Of a DNA stretch of 64,000 nucleotides, positions 15,766-24,472 are shown piece after piece. The stretch is from Aphodovivens avicola (lineage in GTDB: Bacteria; Actinomycetota; Coriobacteriia; Coriobacteriales; Eggerthellaceae): contig DVGW01000022.1 of the NCBI GenBank assembly GCA_018712515.1, forward strand, positions 1 to 64,000, in the 5' to 3' direction. A program made the position numbers and the translations under genes. The notes under the pieces are model-generated. The model ran no database searches. It saw nothing but the letters and a program-made list of their open reading frames with translations, and had not been told where the DNA came from. Position 1 is the first letter of the stretch. The number at the start of each line of letters is the position of its first letter.

Positions 15766-17403
15766 ATGGATACCATCATCACCAAAGAGGCGGTGGCGAC
15801 CGCCGCATACGAAGCGATTCCGCACCTGGCCTGCGAACTTCCTGCCGACATCCTGGCGGGGCTCGCGGCTGCGCTCGAGCGCGAGGAGGCGCCGCGCGGC
15901 CGCGCCGTGCTCTCCCAGCTCGTCGAGAACGCGCGTATCGCACGCACCGACCATGTCCCCATCTGCCAGGACACGGGAACCGTCTGGGTGAGCCTGGAGG
16001 TCGGCACGGGCGTGCTCGTGCCCGCCGACGTGTTCGCCGGCGTCGACGATGCCGTGGCCCGCGCCTACGACGAGGCGCGGCTGCGCAAGTCGGTCGTGCG
16101 CGACGCGATCCTCGACCGCGCCAACACCGGGGACAACACGCCCGCGTTCTGCGACATCCACCCAGTCGACGAACCGGGCGCCGCCCGTCTGCGCATCATG
16201 CTGAAGGGCGGCGGCTCGGACAACGCCAGCCGCGTGATCATGCTTCCTCCCGGCGCCGGACGCGCCGGCATCGTCGAGGAGGTCGTGCGCTGCGTGCGCG
16301 AGAAGGGCGCCAACGCCTGCCCGCCGCTCGTGATCGGCGTCGGCATCGGCGGCACGTTCGACAAAGTCGCGGGCCTCGCCAAACGCGCCCTGATGCGCCC
16401 GATCGACGAGCCCGCCGAAGACGCGCGTGCCGGCGAGCTCGAACAGGAGCTGCTCGCCGCCGTCAACGCGTCGGGTGTGGGGCCGGGCGGTCTGGGCGGC
16501 GCCACCGCCGCGCTCGCCGTGCGCGTGGCCACCGCGCCCTGCCACATCGCCGCGCTTCCGCTCGCGATCAACATGGGTTGCAGCGCGATGCGCCGTGCGA
16601 CGGTCGATCTGGTTGCCCAACCTGCGGGTGCGTCCGACGGCGCCGACGGGGACTCCGCGACGGTCGACCCCGCGAACGGATCTCTCTCGACCCCGAAGCC
16701 GGATGATGCCCCGGTGGAAGGCGGAGAGACCGTCTGCGCACAAATCAAATCTTCATATGACCGCAGCAGCGAAGCGCACGAGGCCGAAGGCCGAGCAGCG
16801 GAGCGGCGCGTCTCGGAGCCTTCCGACGGGGCATCATCCGGCACGTGCGGACAAATTCGATCCTCCGCTGCCCCCATCCGCCTGACGCTGCCGCTTGATC
16901 GCGCGCGGCTGCGCGATCTGAAGGCGGGGCAGGCGTGCCTGCTCACCGGTCCGATGTACACGTTGCGCGACGCGGGGCACATCCGCCTCATGGAGGAGCT
17001 CGCCGAAAACGGCGGGACGCTTCCGTACGGCCTCGACGGCCAGGCGATCTTCTACGCCGGCCCCACGCCGTCCGCGGCCGGGCGGCCGTTCGGCGCCGTC
17101 GGCCCGACCACGGCCTCGCGCATGGACTTCGCGGCCCCGGCGCTGCACCGGGCGGGCATCGCCGCGACGGTGGGCAAGGGCCATCGCGGCGCCGAGGTGC
17201 GCGCCGCCTGCGCCGAGACGGATTCCGTTTATTTCGTGGCATGCGGCGGGGCTGCGGCCCTGCTCGCGCGCTGCGTGGCATCATCGGAGACGGTGGCGTA
17301 CGCCGATCTTGGCACCGAGGCCCTGCGGCGCATCGAGGTCGTCGATTTCCCGGTGTTCGTCGGCGTGGACACCGACGGCGACGACGTCTACGAGCTCATC
17401 TAG
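15766..17403 (+). CDS. Class I fumarate hydratase, alpha and beta fused
   Basis: This 545-residue iron-sulfur hydro-lyase interconverts malate and fumarate. The alpha part (about 1-285) has VPICQDTGTVWVSLEVG, AILDRANTGDNTPAFCDIHP, GGGSDNASRVIMLPPG and GVGIGGTFDKVAGLAKRAL, with C68, C129 and a later cysteine placed to hold the 4Fe-4S cluster. The beta part (about 368-545) has LLTGPMYTLRDAGHIRLMEEL, GPTTASRMDFAAP and VGKGHRGAEV. Between them lies a polar linker of about 80 residues, much longer than in most fused members and bounded by an inverted repeat in the DNA (16699-16841). L-tartrate dehydratase shares the fold, but the malic enzyme in the window favours fumarase. The ATG at 15766 is supported by the leaderless geometry upstream. 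Confidence 0.88.
   Translation: MDTIITKEAVATAAYEAIPHLACELPADILAGLAAALEREEAPRGRAVLSQLVENARIARTDHVPICQDTGTVWVSLEVGTGVLVPADVFAGVDDAVARAYDEARLRKSVVRDAILDRANTGDNTPAFCDIHPVDEPGAARLRIMLKGGGSDNASRVIMLPPGAGRAGIVEEVVRCVREKGANACPPLVIGVGIGGTFDKVAGLAKRALMRPIDEPAEDARAGELEQELLAAVNASGVGPGGLGGATAALAVRVATAPCHIAALPLAINMGCSAMRRATVDLVAQPAGASDGADGDSATVDPANGSLSTPKPDDAPVEGGETVCAQIKSSYDRSSEAHEAEGRAAERRVSEPSDGASSGTCGQIRSSAAPIRLTLPLDRARLRDLKAGQACLLTGPMYTLRDAGHIRLMEELAENGGTLPYGLDGQAIFYAGPTPSAAGRPFGAVGPTTASRMDFAAPALHRAGIAATVGKGHRGAEVRAACAETDSVYFVACGGAAALLARCVASSETVAYADLGTEALRRIEVVDFPVFVGVDTDGDDVYELI
16699..16841. repeat. 143-bp segment bounded by 24-bp inverted repeats inside fumarase
   Basis: Positions 16699-16722 are repeated in inverted orientation at 16818-16841 with 22 of 24 bases matching; the outer 15 are identical. 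The segment encodes most of the variable linker between the fumarase halves. Just inside the left arm and just outside the right arm are two related stretches (TGCGCACAAATCAAATC at 16734, TGCGGACAAATTCGATC at 16846). The AT-richer bases here stand out from the rest of the gene. The reading frame stays open throughout. Confidence 0.7.
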
Positions 17404-17446
17404 CGCGCGCCGGGCGCAGCGCTTCATCGATTGCGAAAGAGGGACC

Positions 17447-18196
17447 GTGGATCACGGCAGCGACAACAGCACGACGGCCCGGCGGGGGCTGTTCATCACG
17501 TTCGAGGGCGGAGACGGCGCGGGCAAGTCCACGCACATCCGTTTCCTCGCCGACGCCCTGCGCACCCACGGGCACGAGGTCGTGAGCCTACGCGAGCCGG
17601 GCGGCACGCGCATCGGCGAGAAGCTGCGCCGCGTCCTGCTCGATCCCTGCAACGACGATATGTCCGATCAGGCCGAGCTGCTCGTGTTCGAGGCGGCGCG
17701 CGCCCAGATCGTCGCCGAGGTCATCAAGCCCGCCCTCGACCGCGGCGCGGCGGTGCTGTGCGACCGGTTCACCGACTCGACGGTCGCCTACCAGGCGTTC
17801 GGGCGCGGCCTGTCGCTCGATTTCGTTCGCCGCGCCAACGAGTTCGCCTGCCAGGGCATCGTCCCCGACCGCACGATACTGCTGACGGCGGGCGGGTCGT
17901 CGGCCAGCATCAAGCGCGCCACGCGCCGCGGGGCCGACCGCATGGAGCGCAGCGGGCGGGAGTTCTTCGAGCGCGTCGCCGCCGGCTTCAAGGACGCCGC
18001 CGACCGCGAGCCCGGCCGCATCCGCGTGGTGGAAAGCTCCGGCAAGCGCGCCGACACCGCGCGCGCGGTGTTCGGGGAGCTGGCCGACCTGTTCCCCTGG
18101 ATGGACGGGCTGCTCGATGATGACGCGTACTTCGCGCTGATCAACCGCCGTCCGCAGCGCCATCCGTCCAAGCGCGACGGCAAGCGGGAGGCGTAG
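17447..18196 (+). CDS. tmk: Thymidylate kinase
   Basis: This 249-residue cytoplasmic kinase phosphorylates dTMP to dTDP. It has the P-loop FEGGDGAGKSTHIRFLADAL near residue 19, the DR-motif CDRFTDSTVAYQAFGRGL near residue 105, and VVSLREPGGTRIGE, the usual dTMP-contacting region. The LID stretch reads KRATRRGADRMERSG. The GTG at 17447 has GAAAGAGGG upstream and gives a normal N-terminus; the open frame further upstream overlaps the fumarase end. The tail is somewhat longer than E. coli Tmk and ends in basic residues. holB starts three bases after the stop, the conserved tmk-holB-ricT arrangement. Confidence 0.93.
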   Translation: MDHGSDNSTTARRGLFITFEGGDGAGKSTHIRFLADALRTHGHEVVSLREPGGTRIGEKLRRVLLDPCNDDMSDQAELLVFEAARAQIVAEVIKPALDRGAAVLCDRFTDSTVAYQAFGRGLSLDFVRRANEFACQGIVPDRTILLTAGGSSASIKRATRRGADRMERSGREFFERVAAGFKDAADREPGRIRVVESSGKRADTARAVFGELADLFPWMDGLLDDDAYFALINRRPQRHPSKRDGKREA

Positions 18197-18199
18197 GCG

Positions 18200-19372
18200 A
18201 TGGCCGACGCGTTCGAGAACATCCTCGGCCAGCCCAAGGTGCGCGAGTTCCTGCGCGCCAGCGTCATGCACGACCGCGTGAGCCATGCGTACCTGTTCAC
18301 GGGCCCGACCGGCTCCAACAAGATGCAGGCGGCCTACGCGCTCGCCCAGGCGGTCATGTGCCCCAAGGGCCCCTCGGGGCCGCGCGGCGGCCAGTGCGGC
18401 GCCTGCGACGCGTGCGGGCGCATCCTGCGCCGCAAGCATCCCGACGTCGTGCTGATGAACCCCGAGGGCGCGGGCGGCTATCTGGTCGACCAGATCCGCG
18501 AGCTCGTCGCTTCGGCGCCGCTCGCCCCCATCCAGGCCAAGCGCAAGGTCTACATCGTCAACGAGGCGGACCGCCTGGGCACCCAGGCCGCAAACGCCTT
18601 CCTCAAGACGCTCGAGGAGCCTCCCTCGGACGTGGTGTTCATCCTGCTCGCGCGCATGCGCGACGGCGTCCTGCCAACGATCGTGTCGCGCTGCCAGGTG
18701 GTGCCGTTCCGCCATATTCCGGCGAGCGAGGCGGCGGGCATCCTCGCCCAGAACACCGGCGCGTCGCTGGAGAAGTGCCGCATCGCTATCGAGTCGTGCG
18801 GCGGCTCGATCACCCGCGCGATCGACTTCCTCAAGTCCAACGAGCGCCTGGCGTTCCGCCAGCGCGTCCTGCAGGTGATGGAGATGCTCCGCAACGCCGA
18901 CGACTGGGACATCCTGGAGATGGCGGGCGATTTGGTGGTGAAATCCAAGGCCCCGCTCGACACGGTGCGCGCCGAGCAGGAGGAGGAGCTCGCTAAAAAC
19001 GCCGACTTCCTGGCGAAATCGGCGATTCGCCAGATCGAGGCGCGCAACAAGCGCGCGCTGTCGGCCAAGTCGCTCGAGTCGCTGCGCCAGCTGTCCTCGA
19101 TCGTCGCGTCGTGGCTGCGCGACGTCCTGGCGATCTGCGCCGAGACGCCCGAGCTGGTCATCAACGCCGACGCGCGCGCGGCCCTCGAGGACGCCGCCCG
19201 CACGACCGATGAGGCCCGCGTGGCCGAGGCTCTTGCGGCTGTGCGCCGCTGCGACGAGGCGATCTCTTATAATGTATCGCCGGAGACATGCATCGACTGC
19301 CTTCTGCTCGAAGTGCGCGACGCCCTGTACGGGCCCCGGCGCGCCCAGGCGGAGCCGTCGAGAACACGATAA
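18200..19372 (+). CDS. holB: DNA polymerase III delta-prime subunit
   Basis: This 390-residue clamp-loader subunit has the AAA+ fold. The Walker A region is degenerate (GPTGSNKMQAAY, with methionine where Thr/Ser is required), as expected for delta-prime, which does not hydrolyse ATP. A zinc module follows (QCGACDACGRILRRKHPD near residue 71), then VDQIRELVASAPLAPI, KVYIVNEADRLGTQAANAFLKTLEEPP and sensor-1 TIVSRCQVVPFR. The C-terminal collar region extends to 390. It sits between tmk and the ricT-like gene, the order seen in many Gram-positives. A TATAAT at 19269-19274 inside the 3' end could drive the next gene. Confidence 0.92.
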   Translation: MADAFENILGQPKVREFLRASVMHDRVSHAYLFTGPTGSNKMQAAYALAQAVMCPKGPSGPRGGQCGACDACGRILRRKHPDVVLMNPEGAGGYLVDQIRELVASAPLAPIQAKRKVYIVNEADRLGTQAANAFLKTLEEPPSDVVFILLARMRDGVLPTIVSRCQVVPFRHIPASEAAGILAQNTGASLEKCRIAIESCGGSITRAIDFLKSNERLAFRQRVLQVMEMLRNADDWDILEMAGDLVVKSKAPLDTVRAEQEEELAKNADFLAKSAIRQIEARNKRALSAKSLESLRQLSSIVASWLRDVLAICAETPELVINADARAALEDAARTTDEARVAEALAAVRRCDEAISYNVSPETCIDCLLLEVRDALYGPRRAQAEPSRTR

Positions 19373-19386
19373 AGCGAGGTTTTGCT

Positions 19387-20874
19387 ATGACGCGGGTTGC
19401 CCCCGTTAAACTGAAGAACAACCACCGCACGCTGTGGTTCGATCCCGGCGAGGTGGAGGTGTCCAAAGGCGACGCCGTGGTGGTGAGCACCGCGCGCGGC
19501 GTCGAGCTGGGATACATGGCCGACGACGTGATCGAGGTCGATGACAAGAGGATCAAGGAGCTGAAAAGCCCCCTCAAGCCCGTCGAGCGCAAGGCCGACG
19601 AGGCCGATCTGGAGAAGGCCGCCGAGATGGAGCGGCTGTCCGCCGAGGCGCTGCCGGTGTTCAAGGAGATGGCGGCCGCCACCAGCGAGGAGATGCATCC
19701 GGTCTCGGTGGAGTACCTGCTCGACGGCGAGCACGCGGTGTTCTACTTCGAAGCCGAGGAGCGCATCGACTTCCGCGAGCTCGTGCGCAAGCTCGCGTCG
19801 CATTTCCACGTGCGCGTCGACATGCGCCAGATCGGCGTCCGCGACGAGGCGCGCATGGTGGGCGGGCTGGGGCATTGCGGCCAGGAGCTGTGCTGCAAGC
19901 GCCTGGGCGGGGAGTTCTGCCCCGTGTCGATCCGCATGGCCAAAGAGCAGGACCTGTCCCTGAACCCCCAGAAGATCTCCGGCGTATGCGGCCGCCTCAT
20001 GTGCTGTTTGCGCTACGAGTTCGACGCGTACAAGGAGTTCAAGAGCCGCGCGCCGAAGAAGAACGCGACGGTGCAGACCCCCGAGGGCGCGACGAAGGTC
20101 GTCGACCTCGACGTGCCGCGCGAGATCGTGACGCTCAAGACCGATGACGGCCAGACGGTGAAGGTGCCGCTGTCCGGCTTCGATCCCGCCGCCGAGGGCG
20201 CGCGCCCCAACGCCGTGGGCGAGGAGGCGTGGGAGGAGGCGACCGCCCCGAAGGAGATCGTCCCCACCGCGACGCTGTTCGGCTCCGCCCAGCAGCTCTC
20301 CGGCAAAGACAAGCTCGCCGAGCCGGGCGCCGTGCGCCACACCGGGTCGGGCTCATCTTCCAAGAAGCGCTCCGGCTCCTACGACGAGAAGCCCGTCGAC
20401 ACGCGCAAGCCGCGCCGTCGCTCGAAGGTCTCGACGTCCTCCGACGATGCGCAGGCCGCATCCGGGCGCGGAAGGAAGCGCGGCCAGGTGCAGGTGCAGG
20501 GCAAGGCGTCCGGTGCGGACAAGGCGAAATCCTCCGGCCAGGACAGGAAGAAGGGCGCGGCCGGCGACAAGGCCAAGCAGCCCGTGTCGGGGCAGTCCCA
20601 AAAGCCCAAGCGCCGCTCCTCGTCCGAAGCGAAGGGCGCCGACGCCAAGAAGCCGGCTCAGAAGCAGGGCTCCGCGCGTCCCGGACGCAAGTCCTCGGCG
20701 CTGCGCCAGCGTCCTGCCCAGGCACCGGACGGGGAGCGCCGCCGCAGGCAGGCGTCGGACTCCGCCCAGTCGGGCGAAGCGGGCGCCGGGCGCCGCAGCA
20801 GGCGTCGCAGCCACAAGGCCCACGGCCATGACGAATCCGCGGCGGGCTTTGGCTCCTCCGAGGCGAAAGAGTAG
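19387..20874 (+). CDS. RicT/YaaT-like PSP1-domain protein with long basic tail
   Basis: This 495-residue protein has two parts. Residues 1 to about 300 hold the PSP1 domain of RicT (YaaT), which in Bacillus works with RicA and RicF on RNase Y and carries Fe-S clusters. The cysteine blocks are GHCGQELCCKR near residue 164, FCPVSI, and GVCGRLMCCLRYEFDAY near residue 200. From about 305 on, the sequence becomes a low-complexity Lys/Ser/Gly/Arg/Gln tail (KKRSGSYDEK, KPRRRSKVS, RRSRRRSHKAHGHDES) absent from the Bacillus protein, likely RNA-binding or disordered. The ATG at 19387 begins the family N-terminus. Position after holB is the conserved one. Confidence 0.85.
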   Translation: MTRVAPVKLKNNHRTLWFDPGEVEVSKGDAVVVSTARGVELGYMADDVIEVDDKRIKELKSPLKPVERKADEADLEKAAEMERLSAEALPVFKEMAAATSEEMHPVSVEYLLDGEHAVFYFEAEERIDFRELVRKLASHFHVRVDMRQIGVRDEARMVGGLGHCGQELCCKRLGGEFCPVSIRMAKEQDLSLNPQKISGVCGRLMCCLRYEFDAYKEFKSRAPKKNATVQTPEGATKVVDLDVPREIVTLKTDDGQTVKVPLSGFDPAAEGARPNAVGEEAWEEATAPKEIVPTATLFGSAQQLSGKDKLAEPGAVRHTGSGSSSKKRSGSYDEKPVDTRKPRRRSKVSTSSDDAQAASGRGRKRGQVQVQGKASGADKAKSSGQDRKKGAAGDKAKQPVSGQSQKPKRRSSSEAKGADAKKPAQKQGSARPGRKSSALRQRPAQAPDGERRRRQASDSAQSGEAGAGRRSRRRSHKAHGHDESAAGFGSSEAKE

Positions 20875-20881
20875 ACGGCAT

Positions 20882-20907
20882 GCGCCCGTCCCGCAGGGGA
20901 CGGGCGC
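20882..20907 (+). terminator. Strong GC hairpin after the PSP1 gene
   Basis: An 11-bp perfect stem (20882-20892 with 20897-20907) closes a four-base loop GCAG eight bases after the stop codon. No T-run follows, so it may end transcription inefficiently or protect the 3' end of the message, with partial readthrough into pncB. Confidence 0.55.
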
Positions 20908-20938
20908 GCTCGCTTGAGGGAAAGGTTCTGATCGGTTT

Positions 20939-22399
20939 ATGTCTGTGCAGATCAACCACGCTTTGCTCACCGACTTGTACCAGCTCACGATGGCGCAGGG
21001 CTATCTGGAGTGCGGCAAGGCGGACACCCAGGCGTGCTTCCACATGACGTTTCGCGACTACCCCTTCAAGGGCGGCTACGCCATCGCGAGCGGCATGGCG
21101 CACCTGGCGGAACTGGTGGAGGGCTTCCGCTTCTCCGAGGACGACCTCGCCTACCTCGGCTCGCTTCCCGCCCCGGGCGGCGGGCCGCTGTTCAAGCCGT
21201 CGTTCATCGACTACCTGCGCGACTTCAAGCTGTCGGTCGACATCGACGCGGTGCGCGAGGGCACGGCGGTGTTCCCGCATGAGCCGATCGTGCGGGTGAC
21301 CGGCCCCATCATGGAATGCCAGCTGCTCGAGACCGCGCTGCTCAACTGCGTCGGGTTCGAGACGTTGATCGCCACCAAGGCGGCGCGCATCTGCCTCGCC
21401 GCGCAGGCGCCGGTTGCCGAGTTCGGCCTGCGCCGCGCCCAGGGGCCGGCGGGCGGCGTGTGGGCGTCGCGCGCCGCGGTCGTCGGAGGCTGCGCCTCGA
21501 CGTCCAACGTGATGGCGGGCAAGCTCTTCGACATCCCCGTCTCGGGCACCCATGCCCATTCGTGGGTGATGGCGTTCCCGGACGAGCTGACGGCGTTTAG
21601 GGCGTATGCCGAGCAGTTCCCGAACAACTGCGTGCTCCTGGTCGACACCTACGACGTCGAGCGGGGCATCGACAACGCCATCACCGTGGGGCTGGAGATG
21701 CGCGAGCGCGGCGAGCGCCTCACGGGCATCCGCATCGATTCGGGCGACCTGGCATGGCTCGCCAAGATGGCGCGCCGCAAGCTGGACGAGGCGGGGCTTA
21801 CCGATTGCGGCATCGTGCTCTCCAACGACCTGGATGAGCACACGATCCAATCCATCCGCGACGAGGGCGCCCAGGTGGCGTCGTGGGGCGTGGGCACCAA
21901 GCTCGCCTGCGCCTACGACCAGCCGACCCTCGGCGGCGTCTACAAGCTCGCCGCATCGCGCGAGGGCTCCGACGAGCCGTGGCAGGATCGACTGAAGATC
22001 TCCGAGACCGCCGCGAAGCTCACCGTGCCCGGCGTGCTCGACGTGCGCCGCTACTACTACGAGGACGGGCGCATCGCCGGCGACATGGTGTTCGACGTGA
22101 ACGCGCCGATGGACGGCTGCGAGACCATCGTCGACCCCTTCGACTCGCTGCGCCGCAAGAACCTCCACGGCAAGCGCTTCGAGACGCTGCTCGAGCCGTT
22201 GGCGCGCGGCGGGGAGCCGGTGCTCTCCGACGAGGCGCGCGATGCCAATGCCGCCCGCGAACGCACCCGCGCGCAGCTCGCGACGCTGGACGAGAGCCAG
22301 AAGCGCATGCTCAACCCCCATACGTACCCGGTGGGCCTCGAGCGCGGGCTGCATGAGCGCCGCCGCGCGCTGGTGGCGCGAATGCGCGGCATCGCGTAA
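20939..22399 (+). CDS. pncB: Nicotinate phosphoribosyltransferase
   Basis: This 486-residue enzyme of NAD salvage joins nicotinate with PRPP to nicotinate mononucleotide, coupled to ATP hydrolysis. Family motifs are LLTDLYQLTMAQGY at the start, FHMTFRDYPFKGGYAIASG, AEFGLRRAQGPAGG near residue 160 and the PRPP-site block TGIRIDSGDLAWLAK near residue 262, with VGTKLACAYDQPTLGGVYKL later. The active-site histidine region is SGTHAHSWVMAF. The ATG follows a distant GGGAAAGG, so translation initiation may be weak. Upstream is a hairpin; downstream a DegV-family gene begins about 85 bp later. Confidence 0.94.
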   Translation: MSVQINHALLTDLYQLTMAQGYLECGKADTQACFHMTFRDYPFKGGYAIASGMAHLAELVEGFRFSEDDLAYLGSLPAPGGGPLFKPSFIDYLRDFKLSVDIDAVREGTAVFPHEPIVRVTGPIMECQLLETALLNCVGFETLIATKAARICLAAQAPVAEFGLRRAQGPAGGVWASRAAVVGGCASTSNVMAGKLFDIPVSGTHAHSWVMAFPDELTAFRAYAEQFPNNCVLLVDTYDVERGIDNAITVGLEMRERGERLTGIRIDSGDLAWLAKMARRKLDEAGLTDCGIVLSNDLDEHTIQSIRDEGAQVASWGVGTKLACAYDQPTLGGVYKLAASREGSDEPWQDRLKISETAAKLTVPGVLDVRRYYYEDGRIAGDMVFDVNAPMDGCETIVDPFDSLRRKNLHGKRFETLLEPLARGGEPVLSDEARDANAARERTRAQLATLDESQKRMLNPHTYPVGLERGLHERRRALVARMRGIA

Positions 22400-22483
22400 G
22401 ATTTGCAGGAAGGGTTCCATCCCGCCCCTATGCGGCGACGCGGGGGGATGGACCGCTATGTTATCCCGACGTTAGGAGACGCT

Positions 22484-23410
22484 GTGGCCTGTGCGTGCAA
22501 CCTCATCATCGATTCGTGCTGCGATCTGCCCTTCGAGGTGGTCGACCGCGAAGGTGTTGAGCTGATCAACTTCCCCTACATCATGGAAGACGGCGAGCAC
22601 GCCGACGACCTGTACCAGACGACGACCGCCCATGACTTCTTCCAGGCGATGCGCGACGGCGCCCAGCCGACGACCTCGCAGGTGCCGATCCCGGTGTACC
22701 AGGACGCGTTCAAGCGCGCCATCGACAGCGGCGTCCCGACGGTGTGCCTGGTGTTCTCCAGCGGCCTGTCCGGCAGCTACGACGCCGCGGAGCTCGTCCA
22801 CTCCCAGATGATGGAGGAGCATCCCGACGCCGAGCTGTACCTCGTCGACACCCGCCTGGCCTCGGTCGCCGAGGCGCTGCTGGTGCACGGCGCGCTGCGC
22901 CAACGCGAGAAGGGCCTTTCCGCCAAGGAGCTCGCGCAGTGGGCCGAGGAGGCGCGCTTCTTCGTCGACGCCGAGTTCATGGTCGACGATCTGGAGTCGC
23001 TGCGCCGCGGCGGACGCATCCCCAGCTCGGTGGCGTACGCCGGCGCGAAGCTCGACGTCAAGCCCCTTCTCACCATCGGCCCCGACGGCAAGCTGTCGCT
23101 TTCCGGCGTGGCGCGCGGGCGCAAGAAGGGCCTCAAGCAGCTGGCGGAGTACTTTGCCAAGCGCGTGGACGACGACGGCCCCATCAAGTACGTGGTCATC
23201 GGCAACGCCGACTGCCCCAAGGACGCCGAGCGCCTGAAGGACGCCCTCAGCAAGATCGACGACTCGATCCTGTTCCTCGAGAGCAGCATCGGCCCGGTCA
23301 TCGGCAGCCATGTGGGCCCGGGCATGATCGCGGTCGTGTTCTGGGGCGGCGACAAGCGCGAGCAGCTTTCGGTGGCCGACCGCATCGCGCGCCGCGTCAA
23401 GCAGGGATAA
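22484..23410 (+). CDS. DegV-family fatty-acid-binding protein
   Basis: This 308-residue protein is of the DegV family, which binds single fatty acids; FakB members present them to the kinase FakA. Motifs are LIIDSCCDLPFEVVDREGV, TTSQVPIPVYQDAF and VFSSGLSGSYDAAEL in the N-terminal domain, then VDDLESLRRGGRIPSS and LDVKPLLTIGPDGK, and GPVIGSHVGPGMIAVVFWG at the end. The GTG at 22484 is chosen because TAGGAGA precedes it and it lies directly before the conserved core; the open frame further upstream has no such support. No fakA is visible in the window, so FakB function is not established. The next gene starts 13 bases after the stop. Confidence 0.88.
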   Translation: MACACNLIIDSCCDLPFEVVDREGVELINFPYIMEDGEHADDLYQTTTAHDFFQAMRDGAQPTTSQVPIPVYQDAFKRAIDSGVPTVCLVFSSGLSGSYDAAELVHSQMMEEHPDAELYLVDTRLASVAEALLVHGALRQREKGLSAKELAQWAEEARFFVDAEFMVDDLESLRRGGRIPSSVAYAGAKLDVKPLLTIGPDGKLSLSGVARGRKKGLKQLAEYFAKRVDDDGPIKYVVIGNADCPKDAERLKDALSKIDDSILFLESSIGPVIGSHVGPGMIAVVFWGGDKREQLSVADRIARRVKQG

Positions 23411-23423
23411 AGGAGTTCAGCGG

Positions 23424-24458
23424 ATGGACAACACGTATCTGTTCCACGGCAACGCCGCGGTGGGGGGCGCCGTCGAGCGCCTCGCCGCCAACGCGGGCTG
23501 GCAGCGCGTCGACTCGCTCGCCGATGCCGACGTCGTCGTGACTTACTGCACCAACCAGCAGGCGCTGGAGGACGCGTACTTCGACGAGGGGGGATTCGTG
23601 CAGACGGCGCGTTCCGGCACGCTGATGATCGACCTGTCTCCCTCGACGCCCGGGTTCGCTCGCGAGCTCTCCGCCGTGGCGCTCGTGAGCGAGCTGCATC
23701 CCGTCGAGGCGCCGATCGCCGTCCTCGATCCCACGTGGGAGGACGCCTTCTCGCGTCCCGACAACCTGATCTGCTTCGTCGCCGGCGAGGAGGACGACGT
23801 CGCCGCGGCCAAGCCGTTTCTGCAGGCGATCGCCGGCGAGGTCCTCGAGGAGGGACCCCTGGGATCGGCCCAGCTCGCCCGCGCCGCGCGCACCGTCCAG
23901 CAGGTCGGCACGCTGGTGGCGACGGCAGAGTCCGAGGCGCTCTGCCATGCCGTGCGCCGTGCCGCGGGGGCCGGCAACCTCGCCGAGGACGCCCCGCATC
24001 CCACCAGCGAGAGCGCCCAGGCCTATCTCGAGGCCATCGTCGAGAAGCGCTTCGAGGGGACCTACACGCTCGAGATGATGATGGGCGAGCTCGCCGCCGC
24101 GTTGACGGCGGCCGACGACGCGGACCTGATCCTGCCCCAGACCGAGGCGTGCATGCACCTGCTCGAGCTGCTGGCGGTCATCGGCGGCTCTGACAAGGCG
24201 CCGATCGCGCTTTCCCTGGTGTACGGCGAGGAGGAGGCCTGCGCCGAGCAGGGGCTCGATTGGACGAGGGCCGAGCACTTCTATGGCGAGCAGGCGGACG
24301 GCGCGCAGAGCGTCCTGCACGACCACGACCATGACCATGGCGATGGCGATGGGGACGATTACGACGAGTACGGCTCCTACGACGATTACGACGGCTACAC
24401 CGGCTACGACAACGACGGCGTCTACCACGGCGGGTACGGCTCCTATTCGCCCAACTAG
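23424..24458 (+). CDS. Beta-hydroxyacid-dehydrogenase-like NAD-binding protein with His/Asp/Tyr tail
   Basis: This 344-residue protein resembles the 3-hydroxyisobutyrate/6-phosphogluconate dehydrogenase family: a Rossmann-like start (LFHGNAAVGGAVERL, with a degenerate glycine motif), MIDLSPSTPGFARELSA, then an all-helical second domain (EEGPLGSAQLARAARTVQQVG). The usual catalytic lysine cannot be confirmed, so activity is uncertain. The last 45 or so residues are quite unlike the family: a HDHDHDHG run, then alternating Asp, Tyr and Gly, ending in YGSYSPN. The tail is encoded by repetitive GAC/TAC/GGC codons and could bind metal. The ATG follows AAAGGAG. It sits between degV-like and radical SAM genes. 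Confidence 0.65.
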   Translation: MDNTYLFHGNAAVGGAVERLAANAGWQRVDSLADADVVVTYCTNQQALEDAYFDEGGFVQTARSGTLMIDLSPSTPGFARELSAVALVSELHPVEAPIAVLDPTWEDAFSRPDNLICFVAGEEDDVAAAKPFLQAIAGEVLEEGPLGSAQLARAARTVQQVGTLVATAESEALCHAVRRAAGAGNLAEDAPHPTSESAQAYLEAIVEKRFEGTYTLEMMMGELAAALTAADDADLILPQTEACMHLLELLAVIGGSDKAPIALSLVYGEEEACAEQGLDWTRAEHFYGEQADGAQSVLHDHDHDHGDGDGDDYDEYGSYDDYDGYTGYDNDGVYHGGYGSYSPN

Positions 24459-24472
24459 GCGCGGGCGGCACC

